A stretch of 28,047 nucleotides of DNA from Treponema sp. (GTDB lineage Bacteria; Spirochaetota; Spirochaetia; Treponematales; Breznakiellaceae): NCBI GenBank assembly GCA_031290325.1, contig JAITNU010000030.1, forward strand, positions 1-28,047. The letters are read 5' to 3'. The notes under the pieces are model-generated. The model was not told where the DNA came from. It did not search any database and saw only the letters and a program-made list of their open reading frames with translations. Below are positions 7,413-14,666 of the stretch, piece by piece (within the stretch, counting starts at the first letter, position 1; each line of letters begins with the position of its first letter). The position numbers and the translations under genes were made by a program.

Positions 7413-8561
7413 ATGAAGAAAATCGGTTTGGTGCTTTGTGCACTCTGTTGCGCCGCTTCAATGGTCTTTGCCAAGGGTGGCTCTGACGCCGGAGCGGGTA
7501 CCGTTCCCATCGTTATCGGGGGGATTTTTCCCCTTTCCGGTCCGGTAGCGGTCTATGGGGTAGAGGCCCGGAACGGTATTGAGCTGGCCATTGAGGAAAT
7601 CAATGCCGCCGGGGGGATTGACGGCAGGAAGCTGGTGTTGATATCCGAAGATGACGAGGGCAACCCTGAAAAAACGGTAAACGCCTATAATAAGCTGACC
7701 ACCAGGGATAAGGCGAGTATCATCATCGGGTCCCTGACCTCTGGCTGTACCCAGGCGATTACCGAGCGGGCACAGGCCCAGAAGGTGCTCCTCCTGGCAC
7801 CGGCAGCGACCATGGAATCCATCACCGATGCGGGGGATTATATATTCCGGGCCTGCTTCATCGATCCCTTCCAGGGGACCGTGGGCGGCATCTTTGCGGC
7901 GACGAGCCTGGGGGCCACCCGTGCGGCAGTGCTCTACGACAACGGAAACGACTATTCCGTGGGACTGCGGGAGAATTTTGAGGCCGCCTTCCAGAAACAA
8001 GGGGGCACGGTGGTCGCATCCGAATCCTATATCACCGGAGACGTTGATTTCAACGCCCAGCTCACCAAGATCAAGAACGCCAACCCCGATGTGGTGTACC
8101 TCCCGGATTACTATTCCACGGTTTCCCTCATCGCCAAACAGCTCCGTGCCCAGGGCATTGACACCCCCATTGTCGGCGCCGATGGTTGGGACGGGCTTAC
8201 CGAGAACGCCGGGGATGAAGTGCTGAAGGGCTTCTACTCCAACCACTATGCTTCGGATTCTACGGATTCCAAGGTGGTAAACTTTGTCAAAGCCTATCAG
8301 ACAACATTCAAGATCGTGCCGGTTTCCTTTGCAGCCCTGGGGTATGATTCCCTGTACATGATCCGGGACGCCATTGTCCGCGCCGGTTCAACCGATTCCA
8401 CTGCGGTCCGGGATGCCCTTGCCAAGACCAACGGTAGCTATGTTACCGGGAACCTCACCTTCGACGCCAAGCGGAACCCGATCAAGTCTGCGGTGATGGT
8501 GGAGCTGGTCAAGGCCGGGGATAAACTCGTCACCGTGTACAAAACCACGGTCAACCCCTAA
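7413..8561 (+). CDS. livK: Branched-chain amino-acid ABC transporter, binding protein
   Basis: Seen: 382 residues. A signal peptide (MKKIGLVLCALCCAASMVFA) with a probable signal-peptidase-I site after Ala20 is followed by a type-1 periplasmic binding fold. Its start, IGGIFPLSGPVAVYG, and the segments NGIELAIEEINAAGG and IIGSLTSGCTQAI are typical of LivJ/LivK proteins. Known: it captures Leu, Ile, Val or related solutes outside the membrane and delivers them to the LivHM channel; family members also carry other amino acids, urea or amides. The open frame extends 66 bases further upstream, but the ATG at 7413 with GGAGG six bases before it gives the signal peptide. It is the first gene of the transporter operon; repeat copy A with its hairpin follows directly. 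Confidence 0.93.
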   Translation: MKKIGLVLCALCCAASMVFAKGGSDAGAGTVPIVIGGIFPLSGPVAVYGVEARNGIELAIEEINAAGGIDGRKLVLISEDDEGNPEKTVNAYNKLTTRDKASIIIGSLTSGCTQAITERAQAQKVLLLAPAATMESITDAGDYIFRACFIDPFQGTVGGIFAATSLGATRAAVLYDNGNDYSVGLRENFEAAFQKQGGTVVASESYITGDVDFNAQLTKIKNANPDVVYLPDYYSTVSLIAKQLRAQGIDTPIVGADGWDGLTENAGDEVLKGFYSNHYASDSTDSKVVNFVKAYQTTFKIVPVSFAALGYDSLYMIRDAIVRAGSTDSTAVRDALAKTNGSYVTGNLTFDAKRNPIKSAVMVELVKAGDKLVTVYKTTVNP

Positions 8562-8569
8562 GTTGTATC

Positions 8570-8637
8570 AATAAAGAATCCCCGCCGCAGAGCGGTGGGG
8601 TAACGGTGGCACTGTGTTCTGAGCGCGTAGATTGAAA
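8570..8637 (+). repeat. Intergenic repeat copy A, hairpin plus CRISPR-repeat-like 3' end
   Basis: Begins AATAAAGAATCCCC and contains a strong hairpin: 8580-8588 pairs with 8592-8600 around the loop AGA, with one G-T pair. It ends with GAGCGCGTAGATTGAAA (8621-8637). The head and tail recur at 10591-10649. The hairpin lacks a T-run, so it looks less like a terminator than a 3' stabiliser or attenuator between the binding-protein and permease genes. Confidence 0.7.
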
Positions 8638-8675
8638 AAAGAAAGAAAAAAACAATAATAAATTGAGGTGTTTTT

Positions 8676-9569
8676 TTGGGTGGTATTTTTATACAACAGG
8701 TGATTAACGGGATATCCCTGGGCAGTATCTATGCGCTTATTGCCCTGGGCTATACCATGGTTTACGGCATTGTGATGCTCATCAACTTTGCCCATGGGGA
8801 TATCCTTATGGTAGGGGCTTATGGGGGGTATTTTGTCCTCTCCTGGCTGGGGGTGTCCCCCCTGTCGCTGATCCTGGCCTTTGTGTTTGCCATGGCCCTC
8901 TGCGGGGCCTTGGGGGTGTTCATCGAACGCTTCGCCTACCGGCCCCTGCGGAACGCCCCCCGGCTCAACTCCCTGATTACCGCCATCGCGGTGTCCCTGA
9001 TTCTGCAAAATGGGGCACGGGTGCTCCGCTTCATCGGGCCTAACCCCCGGCAGTTTCCCCGGCCTGCGGTACACAACCTGAACCTGGGGGGTATTTCGGT
9101 TTCCAATATCCAGATTATCGTGATTGTCCTTTCCGCCACCCTGATGCTGGGGCTTAACTATATCATCAACTATACGAGGCGGGGCAAGGCCATGCGGGCG
9201 GTTTCCTACGATATGCAGGCCGCCAGCCTCATGGGTATTTCGGTGAACGGCACCATCTCCTTCACCTTTGCCTTAGGCTCTATCCTGGCCGCCGCTGGGG
9301 GTATCCTCTTTGCCTGTGCCTATCCCCAAATATCCCCCACTATGGGAACCATGCCGGGACTTAAGGCATTTGTGGCCGCAGTCCTCGGGGGTATCGGTTC
9401 CGTGCCCGGGGCCATGCTGGGAGGCTTCATTTTAGGGATCGCCGAAACCATGACCAAGGGCTTCCTCTCCTCCCAATATGCGGATGCTATTTCCTTTTCT
9501 ATCCTTATCCTCATCCTCCTCGTGAAGCCCACCGGTATCCTCGGCACGAAGACCAAAGTGAAGGTGTAA
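8676..9569 (+). CDS. livH: Branched-chain amino-acid ABC transporter, permease LivH
   Basis: Seen: 297 residues, almost entirely hydrophobic with about eight membrane segments. It carries the LivH signatures YALIALGYTMVYGIVMLINF and FAHGDILMVGAYGG near the N-terminus, the ATPase-coupling region around GISVNGTISFTFALGS and the glycine-rich VLGGIGSVPGAMLGG. Known: with LivM it forms the membrane channel through which the imported solute passes. Start is TTG at 8676, with GAGGTG five bases upstream and no ATG or GTG in frame nearby; a weak start after the hairpin of repeat A may hold permease levels below binding-protein levels. livM starts 2 bp after its stop. Confidence 0.94.
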   Translation: MGGIFIQQVINGISLGSIYALIALGYTMVYGIVMLINFAHGDILMVGAYGGYFVLSWLGVSPLSLILAFVFAMALCGALGVFIERFAYRPLRNAPRLNSLITAIAVSLILQNGARVLRFIGPNPRQFPRPAVHNLNLGGISVSNIQIIVIVLSATLMLGLNYIINYTRRGKAMRAVSYDMQAASLMGISVNGTISFTFALGSILAAAGGILFACAYPQISPTMGTMPGLKAFVAAVLGGIGSVPGAMLGGFILGIAETMTKGFLSSQYADAISFSILILILLVKPTGILGTKTKVKV

Positions 9570-9571
9570 CC

Positions 9572-10549
9572 ATGAAGCCAGATGTCAAGAACACGGTCAT
9601 CCCCGGAGCCGCTGCGGTCATTGCGGTGTGTATCCCATCGCTCCTCATCAAGTACGGTATTATCGACGCCTACACCGCCCAGATCATCACCCTGGGCGGG
9701 GTCAACGCGATCCTCGCGGTGAGCGTCAACACCATCACCGGGATCACCGGCCAGCTTTCCATAGGACAGGCGGGGTTCATGGCTATCGGGGCCTACGCCT
9801 CGATCTTCTTTACCCTGGATCTGAGTCTCCCCCTGCCGGTGAGTACCCTTCTTGCAGGGCTTATCACCGCCTTCGCGGGTTTTCTTATCGGTTTTCCCAC
9901 CCTCAAGCTTTCCGGGGATTACCTGGCTATCGTTACCCTGGGGTTTGGAGAGATCATCCGGGTTATCCTCATCAACCTGAAAGCCATTACCGGCGGCGCC
10001 AATGGCCGGCGGATTACCACCCCCCTGGCCATTTATTCCGACCTGTCGTTTTTTACCGTTACCGCGTCCCTGGCGGTCATACTCATACTACTGCAGAACT
10101 TTCTCCGGTCCAGCTACGGCAGGGCAATTCTCGCGGTCCGGGAGGACGAAATCGCCGCCAACGCCAACGGCATTGGGGTATTCCGGTATAAAATGGTCGG
10201 TTTCGTGATCGCCTCTTTCATTGCCGGCATCGGGGGCAGTCTCTATGCCATGGTGGTAGGCTTTGTCAAGCCTGATATAGCCTCCTTCAATAAGAGCATC
10301 GACTACCTCATCTTCGTGGTCCTCGGGGGCATGGGTTCCATGACCGGTTCGGTACTAGCCGCATACATCCTCTCCTATCTCCAGGAATTCCTGCGTTTCC
10401 TCCAGGATTACCGGCTCCTCATCTACCCCCTGATCCTCATCTTTGTGATGCTCTTCCGGCCCCAGGGCCTTTTGGGAATGAAGGAACTTTCCTTTGTGCG
10501 CCTCGTGGGACGATTAATGACGCTGTTACAGCGGAAGAAGACCCTATGA
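9572..10549 (+). CDS. livM: Branched-chain amino-acid ABC transporter, permease LivM
   Basis: Seen: 325 residues with eight to ten hydrophobic segments. The LivM hallmarks are present: GITGQLSIGQAGFMAIGAYA (about residues 58-77), LAIVTLGFGEIIRV, and FVVLGGMGSMTGSVLAAYIL near the C-terminus. Known: second channel-forming subunit of the HAAT-family importer in the inner membrane. ATG with AAGGTG (within the end of livH) as Shine-Dalgarno and a 2-bp gap to livH, so translation is probably coupled. It is followed by 121 bp containing repeat copy B before livG, so the permease pair is bracketed by the two repeat copies. Confidence 0.94.
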   Translation: MKPDVKNTVIPGAAAVIAVCIPSLLIKYGIIDAYTAQIITLGGVNAILAVSVNTITGITGQLSIGQAGFMAIGAYASIFFTLDLSLPLPVSTLLAGLITAFAGFLIGFPTLKLSGDYLAIVTLGFGEIIRVILINLKAITGGANGRRITTPLAIYSDLSFFTVTASLAVILILLQNFLRSSYGRAILAVREDEIAANANGIGVFRYKMVGFVIASFIAGIGGSLYAMVVGFVKPDIASFNKSIDYLIFVVLGGMGSMTGSVLAAYILSYLQEFLRFLQDYRLLIYPLILIFVMLFRPQGLLGMKELSFVRLVGRLMTLLQRKKTL

Positions 10550-10587
10550 GGCATCGGCAGCGATTGAATATAGAGCGCAACATAGTA

Positions 10588-10650
10588 TGTAATAAAGAAT
10601 CCCCACCGTGAAGGCTGGGTCGCGTTCCATGGGAGCGCGTGGATTGAAAG
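10588..10650 (+). repeat. Intergenic repeat copy B with type I-C CRISPR-repeat-like end
   Basis: It shares TAATAAAGAATCCCC-type sequence at its head and GAGCGCGTGGATTGAAA at its tail with copy A. The last 32 bases (10619-10650) begin GTCGCG, form an 8-bp stem (10621-10628 with 10632-10639, loop ATG) and end GTGGATTGAAAG. That is the architecture and 3' handle of type I-C CRISPR repeats. There is no second unit at spacer distance, hence no array. The remainder of 10550-10670 holds the livG Shine-Dalgarno (AGGAAGGG). Confidence 0.65.
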
Positions 10651-10670
10651 AAACAGAGGAAGGGTGATGC

Positions 10671-11462
10671 ATGAATGTGCAGCTTAAGGCAATGGATATT
10701 TCCATTGTATTTGGGGGACTGCGGGCGGTGAGTGATTTTTCCTGCGACCTGTACCAGGGGGAACTGGCCGGGCTTATCGGGCCGAATGGAGCGGGGAAAA
10801 CCACGGTGTTCAACATGCTCTCCGGGATCTATACCCCTTCATCCGGGGATATCTCCTTTTGGGACCGCAAGGGAAAGGCCCATGAGGTGGGAAAGATGAG
10901 TCCTGCCCGGCTTAACCGGATCGGGGTGGCCCGGACTTTCCAGAATATCCGGCTTTTCAGCAGTCTGACGGTGGAGGATAATGTGCGGATCGCCCTCCAT
11001 TCCCAGCGGACTGAAAATCCCCTGGATGTACTGTTCCGGCTGCCCCGGTTTTACGCCGATGAAACGCGGATGATCGAACGGACCGGGGAACTCCTCGCCC
11101 TCTTCAAGATCGACCATAAGAAGCACGAACTGGCCCGGAACCTCCCCTATGGGGAACAGCGGAAGCTGGAAATCGCCCGTGCCCTGGCGGCCAATCCCAG
11201 CCTGCTCCTCCTGGACGAACCTGCTGCGGGCATGAACCCCCAGGAAACCGGGGACCTGATGCAGTTGATTTCCTTTATCCGGGAGGAATTTCACCTCACT
11301 ATACTCCTGATTGAACATGATATGCGCCTGGTGATGGGGATTTGCGAACGGATTCTGGTCCTGGATTACGGCCGTATCATCGCGGCAGGGCTTCCCGGAG
11401 AAATTCGGAAAAATCCGGCGGTGATCAAGGCGTATCTGGGAGAGGAGGCGCTCAATGATTGA
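10671..11462 (+). CDS. livG: Branched-chain amino-acid ABC transporter, ATPase LivG
   Basis: Seen: 263 residues, ABC ATPase. Walker A GPNGAGKT is at 37-44. The signature is the LivG-type variant LPYGEQRKLEIARAL (158-172) in place of LSGGQ. Walker B LLLLDEPAAGMNP (178-190) and the switch histidine in LLIEHDMRLVMG follow. The C-terminal extension ending in NPAVIKAYLGEE is typical of LivG. Known: it pairs with LivF on the cytoplasmic side to drive import through LivHM. The next gene overlaps its end by 8 bp. Confidence 0.95.
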   Translation: MNVQLKAMDISIVFGGLRAVSDFSCDLYQGELAGLIGPNGAGKTTVFNMLSGIYTPSSGDISFWDRKGKAHEVGKMSPARLNRIGVARTFQNIRLFSSLTVEDNVRIALHSQRTENPLDVLFRLPRFYADETRMIERTGELLALFKIDHKKHELARNLPYGEQRKLEIARALAANPSLLLLDEPAAGMNPQETGDLMQLISFIREEFHLTILLIEHDMRLVMGICERILVLDYGRIIAAGLPGEIRKNPAVIKAYLGEEALND

Positions 11463-12192
11463 AGCGGGTACACGAGCGGCGACCCCGGTATTGCAGGTAA
11501 CAGACCTCACCGTGCATTATGGGGCGATTCAGGCCCTCCGGGGCATTTCCTTTGAGGTGCGTCAGGGGGAGATCATCACCCTCATCGGGTCAAACGGCGC
11601 GGGAAAGACTACTACGCTCCACGCCATTTCCAACATCATCAGGAAAACCGGCGGTCAGATTTTCTTTGACGCCATGGATATTTCGGCCCTTTCCCCGGAC
11701 CGCATTGTTACTGCGGGACTCGTCCAGGTCCCCGAGGGCAGGCGGATCTTCGCCAACCTTTCGGTCCGGGATAACCTTGAGATGGGGGCCTATACCCGCC
11801 ATGATCGAGGGGGTATACACCGGGATATGGACATGGTCTACGGACTGTTCCCCCGTCTGAAAGAGCGGCTCCATCAGGTGGCGGGGACCCTTTCCGGTGG
11901 AGAACAGCAGATGCTGGCTATGGGCAGGGCACTCATGGCTGCGCCTCGGCTCCTGCTCCTGGACGAACCATCCATGGGGCTTGCCCCTATTCTGGTGGAC
12001 GAAATCTTCGCTATCATCCGGCGCATCAACGAGGCGGGAACCACCATACTCCTGGTGGAGCAAAACGCCTTCAAGGCCCTGGGCCTTGCGGTACGGGGCT
12101 ATATCCTTGAGACCGGCGAGGTGATTAAGAGCGGTCCTGCCCAGGACCTGATACGGGATGACGCGGTAAAGGCGGCGTATCTGGGAGGATGA
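11455..12192 (+). CDS. livF: Branched-chain amino-acid ABC transporter, ATPase LivF
   Basis: Seen: 245 residues, ABC ATPase with Walker A GSNGAGKT (45-52), signature LSGGEQQM (146-153) and Walker B LLLLDEP (166-172) followed by SMGLAPILVDEIF, a LivF hallmark, then LLVEQNAFKAL as the switch region. Known: second nucleotide-binding subunit of the importer. The ATG lies inside the end of livG, so the two ATPases are translationally coupled in a 1:1 ratio. It ends the transporter operon; a separate promoter for the next gene begins 17 bp later. Confidence 0.95.
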   Translation: MIEAGTRAATPVLQVTDLTVHYGAIQALRGISFEVRQGEIITLIGSNGAGKTTTLHAISNIIRKTGGQIFFDAMDISALSPDRIVTAGLVQVPEGRRIFANLSVRDNLEMGAYTRHDRGGIHRDMDMVYGLFPRLKERLHQVAGTLSGGEQQMLAMGRALMAAPRLLLLDEPSMGLAPILVDEIFAIIRRINEAGTTILLVEQNAFKALGLAVRGYILETGEVIKSGPAQDLIRDDAVKAAYLGG

Positions 12193-12208
12193 ACGAGCCA
12201 AAGACCGC

Positions 12209-12238
12209 TTGACACCGTGCTATCTCCTTTTGTATGGT
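12209..12238 (+). promoter_or_regulatory. Promoter of the acuB-like gene
   Basis: TTGACA (12209-12214), an 18-bp spacer and TATGGT (12233-12238). TATGGTATACCC starting at 12233 is identical to 12 bases upstream of ddl. CAGGAG at 12258-12263 then lies seven bases before the ATG at 12271. Confidence 0.6.
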
Positions 12239-12270
12239 ATACCCAATAAGTAGCTCACAGGAGTGCATCT

Positions 12271-12327
12271 ATGATAGTAAGCCGTTTTATGACTAAGAAT
12301 CCTCTCTTTGTGCATACTGATTTTTAA
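12271..12327 (+). pseudogene. 5' fragment of acuB-like gene ended by in-frame TAA
   Basis: Seen: ATG at 12271 with a proper Shine-Dalgarno opens MIVSRFMTKNPLFVHTDF, the usual start of a CBS-domain protein, then hits TAA at 12325-12327. The same frame continues at once with VTDVRAMMNKEKIGRLPVLD, which completes the first CBS motif. A single base change from a sense codon (for example TCA) would explain it. It could be a genuine nonsense mutation or a sequencing error. Confidence 0.8.
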
Positions 12328-12336
12328 GTAACCGAT

Positions 12337-12915
12337 GTGCGGGCAATGATGAATAAGGAAAAAATAGGCCGCCTGCCGGTGCTGGATAAGCACCAGCAGC
12401 TCATCGGGATTGTTACCAAACGGGATTTGCTCAAGGCCGGGCCTTCCCCGGCGACTAGTCTTGATATGTATGAAATCAGCTATCTCCTTTCAAAGCTCAA
12501 GGTGGAAAGCATCATGGAGCGGAAGGTCATCACGGTGGAAGAACACGAGGTGGTGGAGGAAGCCGCCCGGATCATGGCGGATGAGGGTATAAGCTGTCTC
12601 CCGGTGATGAAAAGGTCCCTCTTGGTAGGGATCATCACCGATACGGACCTCTTCCGGGTGTTCATTAACGCCTTCGGTGCCCGGCATCCGGGGGTCAGGC
12701 TCACTTTCTCCATGACCGAGCGTCCTGGACAGCTTGCCAGGCTGGCCCAGGCCATCGCGGATCAAGGGGGCAACATCGTTTCTTTTGTCTCCTCTGAAGG
12801 AGATGACCTTTCCCGCCGCCGGGGAACCTTGAAAATTACCGGTTTAAGCCGTGACGATGTGGCAGCCATCGTGAATACCCTCCCTGATACGGAGGCGGAG
12901 GATATCCGGGAGTAA
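12337..12915 (+). CDS. AcuB-like CBS-CBS-ACT protein, N-terminally truncated frame
   Basis: Seen: from the first possible restart (GTG 12337; ATG at 12346 also possible) the frame gives 192 residues. They comprise the rest of the first CBS motif (GRLPVLDKHQQLIGIVTKRD), a complete second CBS motif (about 55-109) and an ACT domain (about 121-190, starting RLTFSMTERPGQLARLAQAI). Known: this order is that of AcuB-like proteins. CBS pairs bind adenine nucleotides and ACT domains bind small ligands, usually for allosteric control; the AcuB role itself is poorly defined. No Shine-Dalgarno precedes the restart codons, so expression would need reinitiation or readthrough. Without the first 22 residues the first CBS strand is lost, so the fold may be damaged. 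It sits between the liv operon and the Gld-type ABC genes. Confidence 0.75.
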   Translation: MRAMMNKEKIGRLPVLDKHQQLIGIVTKRDLLKAGPSPATSLDMYEISYLLSKLKVESIMERKVITVEEHEVVEEAARIMADEGISCLPVMKRSLLVGIITDTDLFRVFINAFGARHPGVRLTFSMTERPGQLARLAQAIADQGGNIVSFVSSEGDDLSRRRGTLKITGLSRDDVAAIVNTLPDTEAEDIRE

Positions 12916-12960
12916 GTTGATTTTTTCTCTGTTCATATTTTTTAAAGGAGCATTTGTTTC

Positions 12961-13923
12961 ATGATAGCAGTACAAGGACTTACAAAACGTTACGGCCCCA
13001 TCGAAGCGGTGAAGAATGTGTCCTTTGAGGTAGGCAAAGACCAGGTCTTAGGCTTTCTTGGTCCCAATGGGGCCGGGAAAACCACGGTCATGAAGATCCT
13101 CACCGGGTATCATTTCCCCTCTGAGGGAACCGCGCTGGTGGAGGGCATCTCTGTGCAGGAAAATCCGGTGGAAGTGAAGCGGCGCATCGGGTATCTGCCG
13201 GAAAGTGTACCTCTCTACGGGGATTTAACGGTAGATGAGTACCTTTCTTTTATAGCCGACGCCCGGCTCATCCCCCACGGTGGACGAAACCAGGCCATAG
13301 AAGCCGCCCTGGCCGCCTGCGGGCTTGAATATATGGCGGGCAAGCGGATCGAAACCCTCTCCAAGGGGTATAAACAGCGGGTGGGCCTTGCCCAGGCCAT
13401 TATCCACGATCCCCCTATCCTCATCCTGGATGAACCTACCACCGGACTGGACCCGAATCAGATCATCGAAATACGGAGCCTTATCAAGGATCTGGGGAAG
13501 CGGAAAACCGTGATCCTTTCAACCCACATCCTCCAGGAGGTTGAGGCGGTTTGTTCCCAGGTGCTCATCCTCAACGAAGGTCGCATCGCCGCTCAAGGCC
13601 GGCCTGAAGAAATCGCCGGTACCATGAAGGGGGCCGATACCTGGGAGCTGACCCTGAAAGGCGACGGTGTTCAGGGGGTCATGGAACGCCTCAGCCGGCT
13701 TGGGGTAAGCCTCCCCCCGACGGCGGAAGCTGAACCTGATGGAACTATAACCCTGAGTTTTGCGGTCATGGGCGGTGATAATAGGACCGGAACCATAGAT
13801 GGGGAGCGGATATTTGACTGGGCGGTTTCCGAAGGACTTAAAATACTCAGCATGAACCGGAAGAAAATCAGCCTGGAAGATATCTTTGTAAAACTCACCG
13901 GTGAAGAGGAGGTTTCATCATGA
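12961..13923 (+). CDS. ABC transporter ATPase, GldA type
   Basis: Seen: 320 residues. Walker A GPNGAGKT (34-41), signature LSKGYKQR (133-140), Walker B LILDEPTTGLDPNQ (154-167) and the switch in STHILQE. The variant signature and the stretch IGYLPESVPLYGDLTV are characteristic of GldA/NatA-like ATPases of ABC-2 exporters. A C-terminal domain (about 215-320) follows. Known: it drives an ABC-2 permease; in Bacteroidetes gliding GldA works with GldF and GldG, but homologues occur widely in non-gliders. AAAGGAG lies ten bases before the ATG. Its end overlaps the permease ATG by 4 bp, so coupling is likely. The exported substrate is unknown; something envelope-related is inferred. Confidence 0.9.
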   Translation: MIAVQGLTKRYGPIEAVKNVSFEVGKDQVLGFLGPNGAGKTTVMKILTGYHFPSEGTALVEGISVQENPVEVKRRIGYLPESVPLYGDLTVDEYLSFIADARLIPHGGRNQAIEAALAACGLEYMAGKRIETLSKGYKQRVGLAQAIIHDPPILILDEPTTGLDPNQIIEIRSLIKDLGKRKTVILSTHILQEVEAVCSQVLILNEGRIAAQGRPEEIAGTMKGADTWELTLKGDGVQGVMERLSRLGVSLPPTAEAEPDGTITLSFAVMGGDNRTGTIDGERIFDWAVSEGLKILSMNRKKISLEDIFVKLTGEEEVSS

Positions 13924-14663
13924 ACACCGTAGCGCATCCCCTGGAACGGGCTTTAGCCCTTGCCCGAAAAGAACTCTATGCATATATCAATTCCCCGGTT
14001 TTTTATGGTATCGCGATCTTCTTTCTCCTCTTTGTTTCACTATGGCTCTTCTATTTTCAGCGTTTTTTTGCCCTGGATTCCGCCACCCTCAGACCCTTCT
14101 TTGCGGCCTTTCCCCTGGTCTTCATCATCGTGATACCGGTTATCACCATGAAAAGCTGGGCTGAAGAACGGAAGCTGGGGAGTGTTGAACTCCTCCTCAC
14201 CATGCCCTTTTCCGAATGGGACCTGGTTATGGGGAAGTTTTTTTCTTCCTTTACTATTCTGGCTATTATTATAGCCCTCACCATCCTGGTGCCTTTGAGT
14301 CTCCTCCCCCTGGGGGACTTCGAGGCCGGGGTTATCATCGGGGAATATGCAGGCGTCCTGCTTCTGGGGGCCTCCGCCACGAGCCTTGGGGTGTTCCTCT
14401 CGAGTTTGGCAAAGAACCAGGCCGGGGCCTTCCTGGGCAGCGCGGTGGTGCTCCTCATCGTCATGCTCATAAACCAACTGACCCAGACCAGCAACCTTCC
14501 CCTGTGGCTTGCAGAGGGGATTAACTTTCTGTCCTTGTCCTTTCATTTTGAAACCTTTTCCAAAGGCATCATCGACAGCCGGGACCTGGCCTTCTTCATC
14601 CTTACCACGGTGCTGTTCCTCTTTCTGAATACCCGTGTGCTGCTTTTCAGGAAATGGAGTTGA
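13920..14663 (+). CDS. ABC-2 type permease, GldF-like
   Basis: Seen: 247 residues with six hydrophobic segments (about 27-45, 60-78, 112-134, 141-163, 169-187, 222-242). The conserved MKSWAEERKLGSVELLLTMP loop of GldF-type ABC-2 permeases lies after the second segment. Known: this subunit forms the membrane part of the exporter driven by the preceding ATPase. Its ATG overlaps the ATPase stop by 4 bp and its stop is 3 bp from the next ATG, so the four genes 12961-17268 form one operon. Confidence 0.9.
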   Translation: MNTVAHPLERALALARKELYAYINSPVFYGIAIFFLLFVSLWLFYFQRFFALDSATLRPFFAAFPLVFIIVIPVITMKSWAEERKLGSVELLLTMPFSEWDLVMGKFFSSFTILAIIIALTILVPLSLLPLGDFEAGVIIGEYAGVLLLGASATSLGVFLSSLAKNQAGAFLGSAVVLLIVMLINQLTQTSNLPLWLAEGINFLSLSFHFETFSKGIIDSRDLAFFILTTVLFLFLNTRVLLFRKWS

Positions 14664-14666
14664 GGA

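Noticed and set aside
7413..7480. Lipoprotein signal for the liv binding protein
   Set aside because: Cysteines at 9, 12 and 13 do not sit in a proper lipobox; a signal-peptidase-I site after Ala20 fits better.
10550..10670. A CRISPR array
   Set aside because: Only one repeat-like unit is present, with no second unit at spacer distance and no cas genes in the window.
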